Below are positions 1-8,666 of a DNA stretch of 64,000 nt, in pieces (position 1 is the stretch's first letter; each line of letters begins with the position of its first letter). Position numbers and translations under genes: made by a program. Origin of the DNA: Anaerolineaceae bacterium (lineage in GTDB: Bacteria; Chloroflexota; Anaerolineae; Anaerolineales; Anaerolineaceae). The stretch is from positions 60,636 through 124,635 of the forward strand of contig PABH01000044.1 of assembly GCA_002702705.1 (NCBI GenBank), given 5' to 3'. A model generated the notes under the pieces. It saw only the letters and a list, made by a program, of their open reading frames with translations. It ran no database searches and had not been told where the DNA came from.

Positions 1-155
1 ATGTCTGTTCATTATTTTTTTCTAACAACATTCGAACGATCCAACTTTATCATCCAAATTGCTTTTGCTCGAAAATTAGATGTCGAAAAAGCTTATCATT
101 TGTAGCTGTGTAAAAACATGCAAGTATGTCACAAACTAATGTTTAAAAAAACCTA

Positions 156-1364
156 TTAATCTTCCTTGCCAGATTTCGCAGCCTTTGCCATTTGCTGCAA
201 TTCCAACCTTCGATTCACATAATCATCATTCTCAATTTCACCACGGTCAAACGCATAATCCAAAACAGCAATCTCTGTTATTAAATCATCAAAACTTTTC
301 GTGATAGGCAAATCTTTTTTTCCCGGATGTTTGCTAATCCACCACCCCACAAAAAGCAGTGCTATACCTAAAATCAATCCCGCTAAACCAATACCTACAT
401 CAAAATTGCGAGATTCACTATCAGGAAATTTCTTATTACCCAAATCACCGTCAATTTTTAGTAATAGCTGCAAACTTTCACCCGCCTTAAGCGCATCATG
501 AGAATAGACAGAAAAATTTTCCCCATTTTGCATAGGCCACACACCAGATAATGCTACACCTTCTCCTTCAAGAGATACGCCTGAATCTTTTGGAAGTAGA
601 AAGCTCATACTTCCAATTGGTATAGGTGCACGGTAGGAAAAAGAATGATTTGTCTTTTCAGGTAATAAAAAAGTGACCATCACGCGGCTTCGTTGTTCAC
701 CGGGAACAAGCGGTGCGGTATCCGCAAATCCATTTGGAAATTGCAAGAATCTTCCACCATTGTCACCTTTGAAAGACACATTTGTTGCGTCTTCAGGTAA
801 CGGAAATTTCACTGTGACATTTGTGCCGTCTTCTAATTGCAGAGCATCTTTAATGGTCTTATCTCCCAGATTCGATAAAACGTAAACCTCGGAAACCTCC
901 ACTCCATACTGGTCATTATAAAACAAAACATGAAGCTGATCTATTTGCGCGTTAGAAAGATCGTTCGTCTCCTCATATATTGGAATGTCCAACTGTATCG
1001 ATGTTTGTCCAGAAACAGCTTGTTTAGACTCAGAAAAATACATCGCATCATTGTAATTTGCCATTACCGCGTAAATCAATCCGGGCTCAAAAGAAACATC
1101 CTCAAACGAATATGTGCCATCCGAAGTGGATTTCCCATGCAGCATAAGTTTATCCGTATTGTGTTCATCCCAGGCATGAAGCATCAACTCTAAATTATCG
1201 GGAACATTCGCTCCAGCAGTTTCATTAATGATTGCACCGAGCACTTTGCCGTTCCACGATTCATTTCCCTGAGGCGGTGTTGGCGTTTGTGCAGAACTGA
1301 TGGATGTGGGGATAAATAACACGATAAACAGCAATAATAATATTGGTAATTTTCTTATTTTCAT
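156..1364 (-). CDS. Secreted/membrane-anchored protein of the ccm cluster
   Basis: About 402 aa. An N-terminal signal peptide ends near SSAQ, followed by a Ser/Pro/Thr spacer, a carboxypeptidase-regulatory-like beta domain (residues about 35-130), further beta-rich sequence, one transmembrane helix near residue 330 and a short cytoplasmic tail. The tail (LDYAFDRGEIENDDYVNRR) resembles the tail segment of the next protein upstream in the operon, so the two may be related CcmI-like/assembly factors. I chose the ATG at 1364, preceded by GAGGAA, over the TTG one codon before. It is the last gene of the minus-strand cytochrome c maturation operon. No enzymatic motif is visible; a role in cytochrome assembly is inferred from position only. 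Confidence 0.75.
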   Translation of the reverse strand: MKIRKLPILLLLFIVLFIPTSISSAQTPTPPQGNESWNGKVLGAIINETAGANVPDNLELMLHAWDEHNTDKLMLHGKSTSDGTYSFEDVSFEPGLIYAVMANYNDAMYFSESKQAVSGQTSIQLDIPIYEETNDLSNAQIDQLHVLFYNDQYGVEVSEVYVLSNLGDKTIKDALQLEDGTNVTVKFPLPEDATNVSFKGDNGGRFLQFPNGFADTAPLVPGEQRSRVMVTFLLPEKTNHSFSYRAPIPIGSMSFLLPKDSGVSLEGEGVALSGVWPMQNGENFSVYSHDALKAGESLQLLLKIDGDLGNKKFPDSESRNFDVGIGLAGLILGIALLFVGWWISKHPGKKDLPITKSFDDLITEIAVLDYAFDRGEIENDDYVNRRLELQQMAKAAKSGKED

Positions 1365-1390
1365 CAATCATATTCCTCAAAGCTCTAGTT

Positions 1391-1936
1391 TCAGTCTGTT
1401 GAAAATTTATTGGTGGCGTATATCAAAAGTTTTCCGCATTTCGAACAAAAATGTGCTTCCAATTCAGTTGCAGCGCCGCAATTCGGACAAAATTTAGTCA
1501 CAGGATGTTGCTTATCTGAATTATTACCAACAGCGCCGCAATTTGGACAAAAATTATCAGTCCCATTTAGGTCTGTGCCGCATTTTTCGCATTTGGTCTT
1601 TTTGCCAATTTCTTCACGGCGTTTTCGGATTAAATTCTCCAAATCGCCAGAAACATTTTGATCTGAAAAAAGTGTTCCTGCCTGGTTTAGGAGCTGCACA
1701 CGCATGATTCGATGGTCATCTTCTGTTATTTTTCCAGTTTGAAAATCGAAATCCAAATCGCTTAGCGCATATAAAACCTCTTGATAATCGATATTATTAT
1801 TTGCCCGGTTGGCGCCTTTTTTTTCATTCCCTGAATTTATCGATAAAGACGGTTGGTTTTTCAAAAAAGGTTTTAATAGCACTGGTAGACAAAATATTAG
1901 TACGGCGAATCCAATTAATAATGAGCCAATATCCAT
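1391..1936 (-). CDS. CcmI-like protein with double zinc ribbon
   Basis: 181 aa. One N-terminal membrane helix (residues about 3-25), then a short helical segment (YALSDLDFDFQTGKITEDD) like the small soluble tail of CcmI-type proteins, then two C-terminal zinc ribbons (CEKCGTDL...FCPNCG and FCPNCG...FCSKCG). The ATG directly abuts the ccmH stop codon, so it is co-translated with ccmH. In other bacteria CcmI pairs with CcmH to present apocytochrome to CcmF; here the soluble chaperone part seems replaced by zinc ribbons. The role is inferred from position and the short shared motif. Confidence 0.75.
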   Translation of the reverse strand: MDIGSLLIGFAVLIFCLPVLLKPFLKNQPSLSINSGNEKKGANRANNNIDYQEVLYALSDLDFDFQTGKITEDDHRIMRVQLLNQAGTLFSDQNVSGDLENLIRKRREEIGKKTKCEKCGTDLNGTDNFCPNCGAVGNNSDKQHPVTKFCPNCGAATELEAHFCSKCGKLLIYATNKFSTD

Positions 1937-2428
1937 TCAATCGATCTCCTGCAATTCTTTTTCCAATTTTGCTAACACATCGGGGGTAATAGAAGGTATG
2001 GGTGGCGCATCAGAAACTTGATGGTTTCGTCGATTACGCCAACTTTTCAAAAGTAGGCTGACAAAACCCAGACCGATGATCAATACGATTACCGGCAGCA
2101 TCCACACAAGAGACGTGAAGCCAGAACGCTGCGGTTCTGCTAACACTTTTTCGCCATATTGTGTCACAAAATAATCCAATATTTGTTGTTCATTCCAACC
2201 CGATGTAAGTTGATCTTTAATTTGTGCGCGCCAATCTTTACACGCTTGCGTTTCGCAAACATCTAAAGGTGTATTCGGGCAAACAGGGCAATAAAGTTTT
2301 TTGGCTATTGCATTTACATCATCATCCGTTGGAAAAACAGGATTACTTTGTTGTGCATATACAACAGTCACCGCCGTAAATAAACTTAGCAGCACAACGA
2401 ACACGGTAAAAAAGAATTTCCTGAGCAT
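1937..2428 (-). CDS. ccmH: Cytochrome c-type biogenesis protein CcmH
   Basis: 163 aa. Signal peptide (residues 1-26), then the CcmH thiol-reductase domain with a cysteine-rich motif LYCPVCPNTPLDVCETQAC, then a membrane helix near residues 107-130 and a short tail. Canonical CcmH has one CxxC; here two further cysteines follow, a variant that I recall from deltaproteobacterial and Chloroflexota relatives. It reduces the apocytochrome haem-binding cysteines at the outer face of the membrane. A good ribosome site (AGGAG) precedes the ATG at 2428. It sits between ccmF and the CcmI-like gene. Confidence 0.9.
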   Translation of the reverse strand: MLRKFFFTVFVVLLSLFTAVTVVYAQQSNPVFPTDDDVNAIAKKLYCPVCPNTPLDVCETQACKDWRAQIKDQLTSGWNEQQILDYFVTQYGEKVLAEPQRSGFTSLVWMLPVIVLIIGLGFVSLLLKSWRNRRNHQVSDAPPIPSITPDVLAKLEKELQEID

Positions 2429-2431
2429 GAA

Positions 2432-4507
2432 TTAATCTCCTAAGAATGATTCAAAATACAAAGGATTGGACTTCATAACATAAGTAACCCGACGTTTGCT
2501 TTTTTTTGAAGGACATACAGCGATCAATATGCCAAGAATTAAAACCATTCCTCCAGTCCACACCCAATTTATTAATGAATTGACATAAATCTTTAGTGTT
2601 ACTGATTGGGTTGGTTGAGTTTCCCATCCAACCAACATGGTGTAAACATCAACATTCAGAGAAGAATACACGCCTGCTACGGTTACAGGTTGTTGTTGAA
2701 CAACGAAAAAATCGCGCCTTGGTGTTAATTCGCGAATGAACTGGTCATTTTTATAAAGCATCGTTTTTGCTTCAACGATATCACGGCCATCGGACCCCGG
2801 AAACCCTTGCAATCCGTCAAAACGAAGGCTGTATGCACCAATTTTTAACGCTTCACCAACTTTTAATGTACCCTGAGTCTCTTGTTTAAAATATGTATCT
2901 CCAATTACACCAAGAGCGATCATGATTACTCCCAAATGGATGATATAACCACCGTATCTTCGCTGGTTTCGGCGAAACAATTTGAATAACGCAATCAAGG
3001 GATTCTCACCACGGGAAGCCATGCGAACACGAATACCTCTCCAAAATTCAGTAATAATTGCAAAAAACACAAAAGAAACCAGCCACAAACCAAATATCGA
3101 AAACGGATGAGTGCGATGCACGTATCCCCAAACCGCTGTTGCTCCTAAGGAAATTAGGAAGGGAGTCAGGAGCACCTTTTTCACTTTAGCCAACGATTGT
3201 TTCCGCCAGGAGGAAAACGGTGCGACCCCCATCAAAAGAATTAATGCAAAGAATAGGGGACCGGTTACTTTCTTAAAATATGGTGGTCCTACCGTTATCT
3301 TCGAACCGGTGATAAGTTCTGAAATCAACGGAAAAACCGTTCCCCAAAACACTGCAAACGCAATTGCTAAGAAAAGCATATTTTGTAAAACAAAAACCGC
3401 CTCGCGTGATGTGAAACTTTCTAATTGATGTTCAGATTTCAATGTGTCCCAGCGAGTAAAAAGTAAAGTTAATGAACTGACAAATGTGATACCGATGAAA
3501 GCAAAAAAGGCTGGTCCTAAAGCTGATTTTGAAAAAGCATGTACTGAACTAATTATGCCGGTGCGCGTAATAAAAGTTCCAAAAATAGTAAGCGCATAGG
3601 TAAGAATGATCAATATCATATTCCACTTTTTAAGCATGCCGCGTTTTTCAGTCATCATCACAGAATGCAAAAAAGCGGTACCAGTTAACCATGGCATAAA
3701 CATGGCATTTTCTACCGGATCCCAACCCCAAAAACCGCCCCAACCCAACACATCGTAAGCCCACCGGCCGCCTAAAACCAAACCGATAGAAAGGAAAATC
3801 CACGCCAATAGAGTCCACCGGCGAGTAGTTCGAATCCAACCGTCCTCGCCTGACTTTCCTGTGACTAATGCAGCAATCGCAAATGAGAATGGGATAACAA
3901 AACCTGTAAAGCCGATATATGTCGTAGGTGGATGCCCAATCATTCCAAAATGACGCAGCAAGGGATTTAACCCTCTCCCGTCTACTGGAAAATATTGAAC
4001 GGCACCGACCGGTTGGAAAACTGTTTTAATAAGATCTTCTGCGCCGGGAATGTACCACAGCTTAGAGAAAGGATTTGTAATAAAAACTACTACCGCTATA
4101 AAAAAGGTTGTGGTGAGCATTGATGTAGTGATCACATACGGCATTAATGCTCGATTTTCTTCCCATTTTCGCAGCAAAACGATCATCACAAATGCAGACA
4201 TGATCCATGCCCAAAAAAGCACTGATCCCTGCTGCCCGCCCCAAAGTGCTGTCAATCGCAAAAAAGGTGACATCGCAGTACTGGAAACATCGTACACGTA
4301 GGCAAGCGAAAAATCCATAACGTATAAAGAATACAATAATACGATAATAGAAAACGAAAGAAGCGGAAAAACTAACAAGGATGCGTTACGGGCACTTTCC
4401 ACCCAGGCGTTTTTATTCTTCACGCCTCCATAGACAGATGAAAGCGTTGCGAAAAGAGAAAGAAGAAAAGCGATGAATAGAATCACTAACCCGATATTTG
4501 CGAGCAT
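2432..4507 (-). CDS. ccmF: Cytochrome c haem lyase CcmF
   Basis: About 691 aa with many membrane helices. The tryptophan-rich WWD signature of haem-handling proteins is present (GWGGFWGWDPVENAMFMPWL), as are conserved histidines (HPPTTYIGF, FLHSVMM). A C-terminal periplasmic beta domain with Arg/Phe-rich sequence is typical of CcmF. It ligates haem to apocytochrome c together with CcmH. I chose the ATG at 4507 (AGGAG six bases upstream) over a TTG two codons before. Length fits the family (about 650-700 aa). CcmABCDE are not in the window, so they must lie elsewhere if this is a complete System I. Confidence 0.95.
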   Translation of the reverse strand: MLANIGLVILFIAFLLSLFATLSSVYGGVKNKNAWVESARNASLLVFPLLSFSIIVLLYSLYVMDFSLAYVYDVSSTAMSPFLRLTALWGGQQGSVLFWAWIMSAFVMIVLLRKWEENRALMPYVITTSMLTTTFFIAVVVFITNPFSKLWYIPGAEDLIKTVFQPVGAVQYFPVDGRGLNPLLRHFGMIGHPPTTYIGFTGFVIPFSFAIAALVTGKSGEDGWIRTTRRWTLLAWIFLSIGLVLGGRWAYDVLGWGGFWGWDPVENAMFMPWLTGTAFLHSVMMTEKRGMLKKWNMILIILTYALTIFGTFITRTGIISSVHAFSKSALGPAFFAFIGITFVSSLTLLFTRWDTLKSEHQLESFTSREAVFVLQNMLFLAIAFAVFWGTVFPLISELITGSKITVGPPYFKKVTGPLFFALILLMGVAPFSSWRKQSLAKVKKVLLTPFLISLGATAVWGYVHRTHPFSIFGLWLVSFVFFAIITEFWRGIRVRMASRGENPLIALFKLFRRNQRRYGGYIIHLGVIMIALGVIGDTYFKQETQGTLKVGEALKIGAYSLRFDGLQGFPGSDGRDIVEAKTMLYKNDQFIRELTPRRDFFVVQQQPVTVAGVYSSLNVDVYTMLVGWETQPTQSVTLKIYVNSLINWVWTGGMVLILGILIAVCPSKKSKRRVTYVMKSNPLYFESFLGD

Positions 4508-4553
4508 TGACAACTCCTATGATATTTTTTTATCAACGAAACCACCACCAAAT

Positions 4554-5150
4554 TTATGGATAAGTTTCTGCTAATAACTCTTCTATCTTGAGATCAAGTT
4601 CTGGGGATTGCAAGGGTCCAACTTTAACACCGCGCAGTTGACCATTTTTCGCGACATAAAATGTCTCTGGAACACCTTGAATGTTATAAGCCTGAGAAAT
4701 TCTGGTTCCAATATCTGGCCCATTAAAATACGTTACCTTGAACTCGTTTATATAGGCGAGCGCCTCTTTTTCAGTATCCACATAATCTACTCCAATAAAA
4801 ACCACACCTCGATCTTTGTATTTTTCCCAGGTTTGCTCAAGGTATGCGGCTTCTTCCCTGCAAGGAGGACACCAGGATGCCCAGAAGTTGATAATTATTA
4901 CCTGCCCTCTCAAGTCACTTAATGTCAGCGCATTTCCATTAAAATCTTTCAATGTAAAATTTGGAGCTTCACCAGAATGAACTTGACCTCTTTGAACCTT
5001 GGCTAATCCCCATGCCAGTAATCCGAGTAAAGCAAAAAGCAAAAAATATGTCACTATACGGCCGCTGGTTTTCCACATTGTACTGTGTTTCTCGATCGAA
5101 GCTTCTTCGGGATGTTCTTGCGAATCAACATTCACTGTGGCCTCCTCCAT
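4554..5150 (-). CDS. TlpA/ResA-like membrane-anchored thioredoxin
   Basis: About 198 aa. One N-terminal membrane helix (residues about 30-50) followed by an AhpC/TSA-type thioredoxin fold with the redox motif WASWCPPCREE and a cis-Pro loop (QGVPETFYV). This is the ResA/CcmG class that keeps haem-binding thiols of apocytochromes reduced. The ATG at 5150 overlaps the TGA of the DUF1573 gene (TGATG), so translational coupling decides the start; an in-frame ATG at 5183 would lie inside the upstream gene. It needs a CcdA-type electron donor, and a CcdA-like gene exists at about 31 kb. Confidence 0.9.
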   Translation of the reverse strand: MEEATVNVDSQEHPEEASIEKHSTMWKTSGRIVTYFLLFALLGLLAWGLAKVQRGQVHSGEAPNFTLKDFNGNALTLSDLRGQVIIINFWASWCPPCREEAAYLEQTWEKYKDRGVVFIGVDYVDTEKEALAYINEFKVTYFNGPDIGTRISQAYNIQGVPETFYVAKNGQLRGVKVGPLQSPELDLKIEELLAETYP

Positions 5151-5734
5151 CAATTCTCTGCCCTGACTGATGCTTGAGTCCATATTTCAAATTGAGAATT
5201 ATTGGGATCGTTGTTTTCAATGACCACTCCCCGCCTTACAGTCGTTCCAGCGGCCTCTTTATGAAAACCGGCATCAAAAACCAACGTTAACCGCGCAGCC
5301 TTACCGGGAGGAATTATGGTAGCAGAAAGATCCGCTGTGGTACATCCGCATGTTGTATAAGCGCGGCTGATTGTTAAAGGTGCCTCACCATCGTTGTAAA
5401 TTACAAATTCATGTTGGACAATTTCGGAAGCATTAACTTTTCCAAAATTGTAAAAACTCTCTGAAGCATATATATGGGGCTGCGGACCGCCTTGGGGTAA
5501 ATATGGAATCGAATTTGGGTCGAAAGGTTCCATCTCGTGAATTATATGAACAGGTTGATCAGTTACTATTTCAGAAATTTTTGAATTTTTTGCCACGCCA
5601 GATGACATAGAGCTAATGATTAAAAAAGCGCCAAAAATTACAAGCGATATACCAACAAACATTAAAATCATCGGAAAAATTTGTTGCCGGAAAAACCATT
5701 TTTTTTCACCAAATTCTTCTTTATTTTGTTCCAT
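5150..5734 (-). CDS. DUF1573 membrane-anchored protein
   Basis: 194 aa. A membrane helix near residues 17-42, then a DUF1573 immunoglobulin-like domain with SFYNFGKV, an extracytoplasmic CGCTTAD motif and VFDAGFH. The domain is common beside thiol-redox and cytochrome maturation genes. A strong ribosome site (AAAGGAG) precedes the ATG, and the 3' end overlaps the thioredoxin start. A second DUF1573 protein occurs at 28.1 kb, also with thiol-redox genes. The biochemical role of the domain is not established; a periplasmic scaffold or thiol-linked function is inference. Confidence 0.85.
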   Translation of the reverse strand: MEQNKEEFGEKKWFFRQQIFPMILMFVGISLVIFGAFLIISSMSSGVAKNSKISEIVTDQPVHIIHEMEPFDPNSIPYLPQGGPQPHIYASESFYNFGKVNASEIVQHEFVIYNDGEAPLTISRAYTTCGCTTADLSATIIPPGKAARLTLVFDAGFHKEAAGTTVRRGVVIENNDPNNSQFEIWTQASVRAEN

Positions 5735-5748
5735 ATTTACTCCTTTGC

Positions 5749-5997
5749 TTAATTTTTTTCAGTCTCATGATTTACTGCGGATTTCTGGGGCTGGGAGGTT
5801 TCTGATGTTGCATGGGTATGATGCTCATCATGAGGCATAAACTTCATCATTAAAAAGTGTGACAAAGGGCAAATCAATATGATGCCAAATAAAGTCAATG
5901 AATTTAATGGAACTTTGAACAAAAAAACCATTCCAAGCAAAACAATTGGAATCAAGCAGCACGCTATCATGACAATCCACATATAGTTCTTTTTCAT
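5749..5997 (-). CDS. DUF2933-type small membrane protein
   Basis: About 82 aa with two membrane helices and a histidine-rich end (HDEHHTHATSETSQ). It resembles the small DUF2933 membrane proteins often found with copper, zinc or cytochrome genes. The ATG at 5997 has AAGGAG upstream; an earlier TTG at 6018 is less likely. It lies upstream of the DUF1573 gene with a 14-bp gap, so it is in the same transcript. A metal-related function is inferred from the histidine tail. Confidence 0.75.
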   Translation of the reverse strand: MKKNYMWIVMIACCLIPIVLLGMVFLFKVPLNSLTLFGIILICPLSHFLMMKFMPHDEHHTHATSETSQPQKSAVNHETEKN

Positions 5998-6086
5998 AGG
6001 AAAATTCTCCTTACTCAAATTTGAAAAATGCCATTTTTAAAATAAACTTTTGCAAAATATTTTTCTTCCAGGGACATAGTTACTTT

Positions 6087-6596
6087 TTAAGGGAAAAAAC
6101 TCAAAGTTTGAGTTAAAGCTTGCTCAGCCATTGGCTCTCCCACGGCAAGCCAAATTACCAGGTTCTTTGATTGAAAGTAAAAATGTTTTTTTCCCATGCC
6201 CTCAACTTCATAAATAAACCGTTTTCCTTCCTTTCGTTCATTAACTGGAGTGAATGGCGATTTGCCTATGCCGATTTGTTTTTTCATTGAATTCAAAATA
6301 ATTGCAGCTTTTTTCTCGTTTGAAAAACCAGACACCCAAAGGTTAATCTGACTTTCAGAACCATAAATACCAGAAGCCGCAGAAATTATTGGAAATTGGT
6401 TCCCATGCAAGCGTTCTATCTCAGATGCGGCTTGAGGACCGGTGGAATGACGATATAGCGAATTTCCGGCGAGCTGCATTGGCAAAGCGGCAGGTGCAGG
6501 TTCTGCGTGGAATAAAGAAAACAACAAAAACCCAATCGAACCAAAGATCAATATAAGTCCTGATGAAATTGCAAAATAAGATGAAAATCGTTTCAT
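6087..6596 (-). CDS. Conserved hypothetical signal-anchored protein
   Basis: 169 aa. An N-terminal hydrophobic helix (residues about 8-30) with an EPAPAALP spacer, then a soluble domain facing outward that contains ERLHGNQFPI and a beta-rich C-terminal half. I do not recognise a family. It lies about 90 bp upstream of the DUF2933 gene and downstream of two small membrane genes, so it probably belongs to the same cytochrome/metal gene cluster. Confidence 0.65.
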   Translation of the reverse strand: MKRFSSYFAISSGLILIFGSIGFLLFSLFHAEPAPAALPMQLAGNSLYRHSTGPQAASEIERLHGNQFPIISAASGIYGSESQINLWVSGFSNEKKAAIILNSMKKQIGIGKSPFTPVNERKEGKRFIYEVEGMGKKHFYFQSKNLVIWLAVGEPMAEQALTQTLSFFP

Positions 6597-6666
6597 TTTA
6601 GTTATTCATTTATTCCAGATAACATAAACTCATGGCAATATAAATAATTTTTGAAAAGTTCTGTAT

Positions 6667-7110
6667 TTAAGTAGAGGTTATTCTCATATACAGTATTCGA
6701 TCGCTTGCCTGTAAAATTGCCTTTGAACTCATTCCTAAACCAGTAGAGCCAATTTGTCTGTACAGTTTTTCCGGGAGCTGAATTAGTGATCTCATAACCG
6801 TCATGTAAAAAAGAAATTTCGCAATCTGCAATTCCAAATTCGACTTAAAAGCTGACGCACAAATTGAATAAACCAAACTTTTTATAAAAACCTTTGTTTC
6901 AAGAGATTTTCGTTGATCAATTCTTGAGAAGGTATTCGCCTTAAAATTTGCCGTATTTGCGACCACCTTACATTTGGTATTCACAGCAGACCGCCTTTTA
7001 ATTTGAAGCAAACAAGCAACTAGCTCAATCCCAAATGTGGTTTGAGAATTTGAAAATGCATTATTAAAACGGTTTACCGGAAATTGCAAAACTGCCGCTT
7101 GAGGCTTCAT
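6667..7110 (-). CDS. Possible hypothetical protein, weakly supported
   Basis: 147 aa open frame whose ATG overlaps the stop of the upstream gene in an ATGA arrangement, the usual sign of translational coupling. Composition is ordinary (no signal peptide, no clear membrane helix) and no domain is recognised. The C-terminal third is helical. The only support is the coupling and the lack of a competing gene on the other strand; it may be a decayed gene or a chance frame. Confidence 0.35.
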   Translation of the reverse strand: MKPQAAVLQFPVNRFNNAFSNSQTTFGIELVACLLQIKRRSAVNTKCKVVANTANFKANTFSRIDQRKSLETKVFIKSLVYSICASAFKSNLELQIAKFLFYMTVMRSLIQLPEKLYRQIGSTGLGMSSKAILQASDRILYMRITST

Positions 7111-7598
7111 GGTATTTCCTTATTCAGGACAAATTGCTGCATCGCTTTGCGACGTTCTCGAAATAGAATGATAAGCATCACAATAATCCCTATCGAAGTT
7201 ATTCCAAGTCCAACAATCATGAATAGCATTTGATATTCTGCGAGGAAAGTTGCGGCTGCGGTTAACCCCAAAATCGGTAAGACGTCAGCAACGTGATGCG
7301 CGCAACATGCCACCATGGCAACAGTAGATGTAGATCCCCCTACACCAGCGAGGGCACCTGAAGGTCCAATATTGTCAACCGGAATAAACAGTCTTTTTTT
7401 CAGAATGACATATAATGCCATCTGGATGCCGAAACCCAAGATAAGCGGAAAAACGACCCACCGGTCTTGCCAAAACAGATCAAGGGCATGCTGCCAGCTT
7501 TCAGCAAGGGTTACGATGCCAAAATATAAAGCTGTCAACATAAAAATTCCGGCCAATCCTGAGCCAAGCGGCCATAAAATTCTTTTTTGAGTAATCAT
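7107..7598 (-). CDS. Four-helix membrane protein with CCAHH motif
   Basis: 163 aa with about four membrane helices. Between helices 2 and 3 lies a conserved-looking VACCAHHVADVLP motif, which could bind a soft metal. It has the feel of small MerT/MerF-like or copper-associated membrane proteins, but I cannot place it in a named family. GAGGAT precedes the ATG at 7598. It is the first minus-strand gene of the cluster after the 7866-8141 zinc-ribbon gene. Metal transport is inference from the motif and the metal-rich neighbourhood. Confidence 0.7.
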   Translation of the reverse strand: MITQKRILWPLGSGLAGIFMLTALYFGIVTLAESWQHALDLFWQDRWVVFPLILGFGIQMALYVILKKRLFIPVDNIGPSGALAGVGGSTSTVAMVACCAHHVADVLPILGLTAAATFLAEYQMLFMIVGLGITSIGIIVMLIILFRERRKAMQQFVLNKEIP

Positions 7599-7865
7599 AC
7601 AAAATCCTCGTTCGAAAGTGCTAATTCATCATATTCGAACGAGTAACCATTGTCATGCGCCATCATGCGTGATAATTATTAAGCAATTATGCTCAATAAG
7701 GTTAATTCCTTAAAAAGGGTTATTTAAAGAAAAATTCACCGGTCAGTGAATGCTCGATAGATAAGATCAGTAGTTTAACAACGAATTACCTTACTCGTTA
7801 TGAAAATTTTTTATACTTAAAGGAAAGCGTGTTTAAAAACAAGGCATAGAATTGAAGGACCGAAC

Positions 7866-8141
7866 TTACCAATTCTTGTGAACTTGCCGAGGCGCTCCGC
7901 AATACTTGCAGTGCTTATCTGTAATTGAAAGTTGCTGACCACAATATGCGCATGGAGTAGGTTTTAGCGGTGAACCACAAACTGGACACCATGTGTAACT
8001 TTTTTCTATCCTGGAATTACAATTCGGACAGGTCATTAAGTTGTGACTAACAGGTTCTTGCACTTGCGTCCTAAAACCGCCTGCTTCTGCCAGAAGCGGT
8101 AATAGTATTTTATTAATATTGATATTACGACCACCACACAT
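7866..8141 (-). CDS. Small double zinc-ribbon protein
   Basis: 91 aa. The C-terminal half holds two zinc ribbons in series (MTCPNCNSRIEKSYTWCPVCG and PCAYCGQQL...HCKYCG), while the N-terminal 35 residues are unremarkable. GAGGAAAAA precedes the ATG at 8141. It has its own promoter region with three 11-bp-spaced direct repeats (8181-8208), so it may be a separately controlled unit. Function unknown; such proteins often act as adaptors or metal-binding regulators. Confidence 0.7.
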   Translation of the reverse strand: MCGGRNININKILLPLLAEAGGFRTQVQEPVSHNLMTCPNCNSRIEKSYTWCPVCGSPLKPTPCAYCGQQLSITDKHCKYCGAPRQVHKNW

Positions 8142-8164
8142 TTTTTCCTCTTTTCAATCATTTG

Positions 8165-8208
8165 AGTATAACCAACAAACGTAAAGAAAATGTAAAGCCA
8201 TGGTAAAG
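8165..8208 (-). promoter_or_regulatory. Promoter with three 11-bp direct repeats
   Basis: On the minus strand CTTTAC occurs three times with exact 11-bp periodicity (plus-strand GTAAAG at 8181, 8192 and 8203), ending 10 bp before a TATACT -10 box (8165-8170). Direct repeats of 11 bp replacing a -35 box are the usual layout of promoters activated by OmpR/PhoB-type response regulators. It would drive the zinc-ribbon gene. The matching regulator is not in this window. Confidence 0.5.
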
Positions 8209-8666
8209 ATTGTTTAAACTAATCAGAAAAAGTGTGATCTGGCTTTCGATTAAATCAAGTTCAATTTACGGTGAGAAATTTAATAAGCTAAATCCTATTC
8301 CGAACAAAATCACAACAATAAGATTTGCCTAATTGAATAAGATGCTACACAGCGATAGGAAAAAGGTATTGAACAGGTGGGGTAAGGCTTTTCCCATCAT
8401 TTTTTGCGTTAAATATCTACGGAAATTAAGAATTTTTGATTCATTGATCATAATCTAAATCATCTATTCCGCGATTCTTTTTTAGTTAAAAAAATTCACT
8501 TCAGAATAAATTTATACACAATAAAGAAAGTTTTTTAAGTACCTTCTATCTTTTTTCTCAAAAAACAGGCAAAAATGCTTACTTTCAAAAGGCTATTCTG
8601 CTGAAGCTTCATTCAGCGGCAAATGCTACAATCCGAATGTAACAATCCAAAATCGATGAGGTCAAA
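8209..8666. other. AT-rich intergenic region between divergent genes
   Basis: About 460 bp without a coding frame, separating the minus-strand zinc-ribbon gene from the plus-strand ABC exporter. Close to the exporter, GCTGAA GCTTCA TTCAGC (8600-8617) forms a perfect inverted repeat that could be an operator. No RNA gene or further structure was recognised. Confidence 0.5.

Noticed and set aside
7107..7598. CCAHH membrane protein as mercury transporter MerT
   Set aside because: No merR, merP or merA is present; the four-helix order and the motif context do not match MerT well enough.
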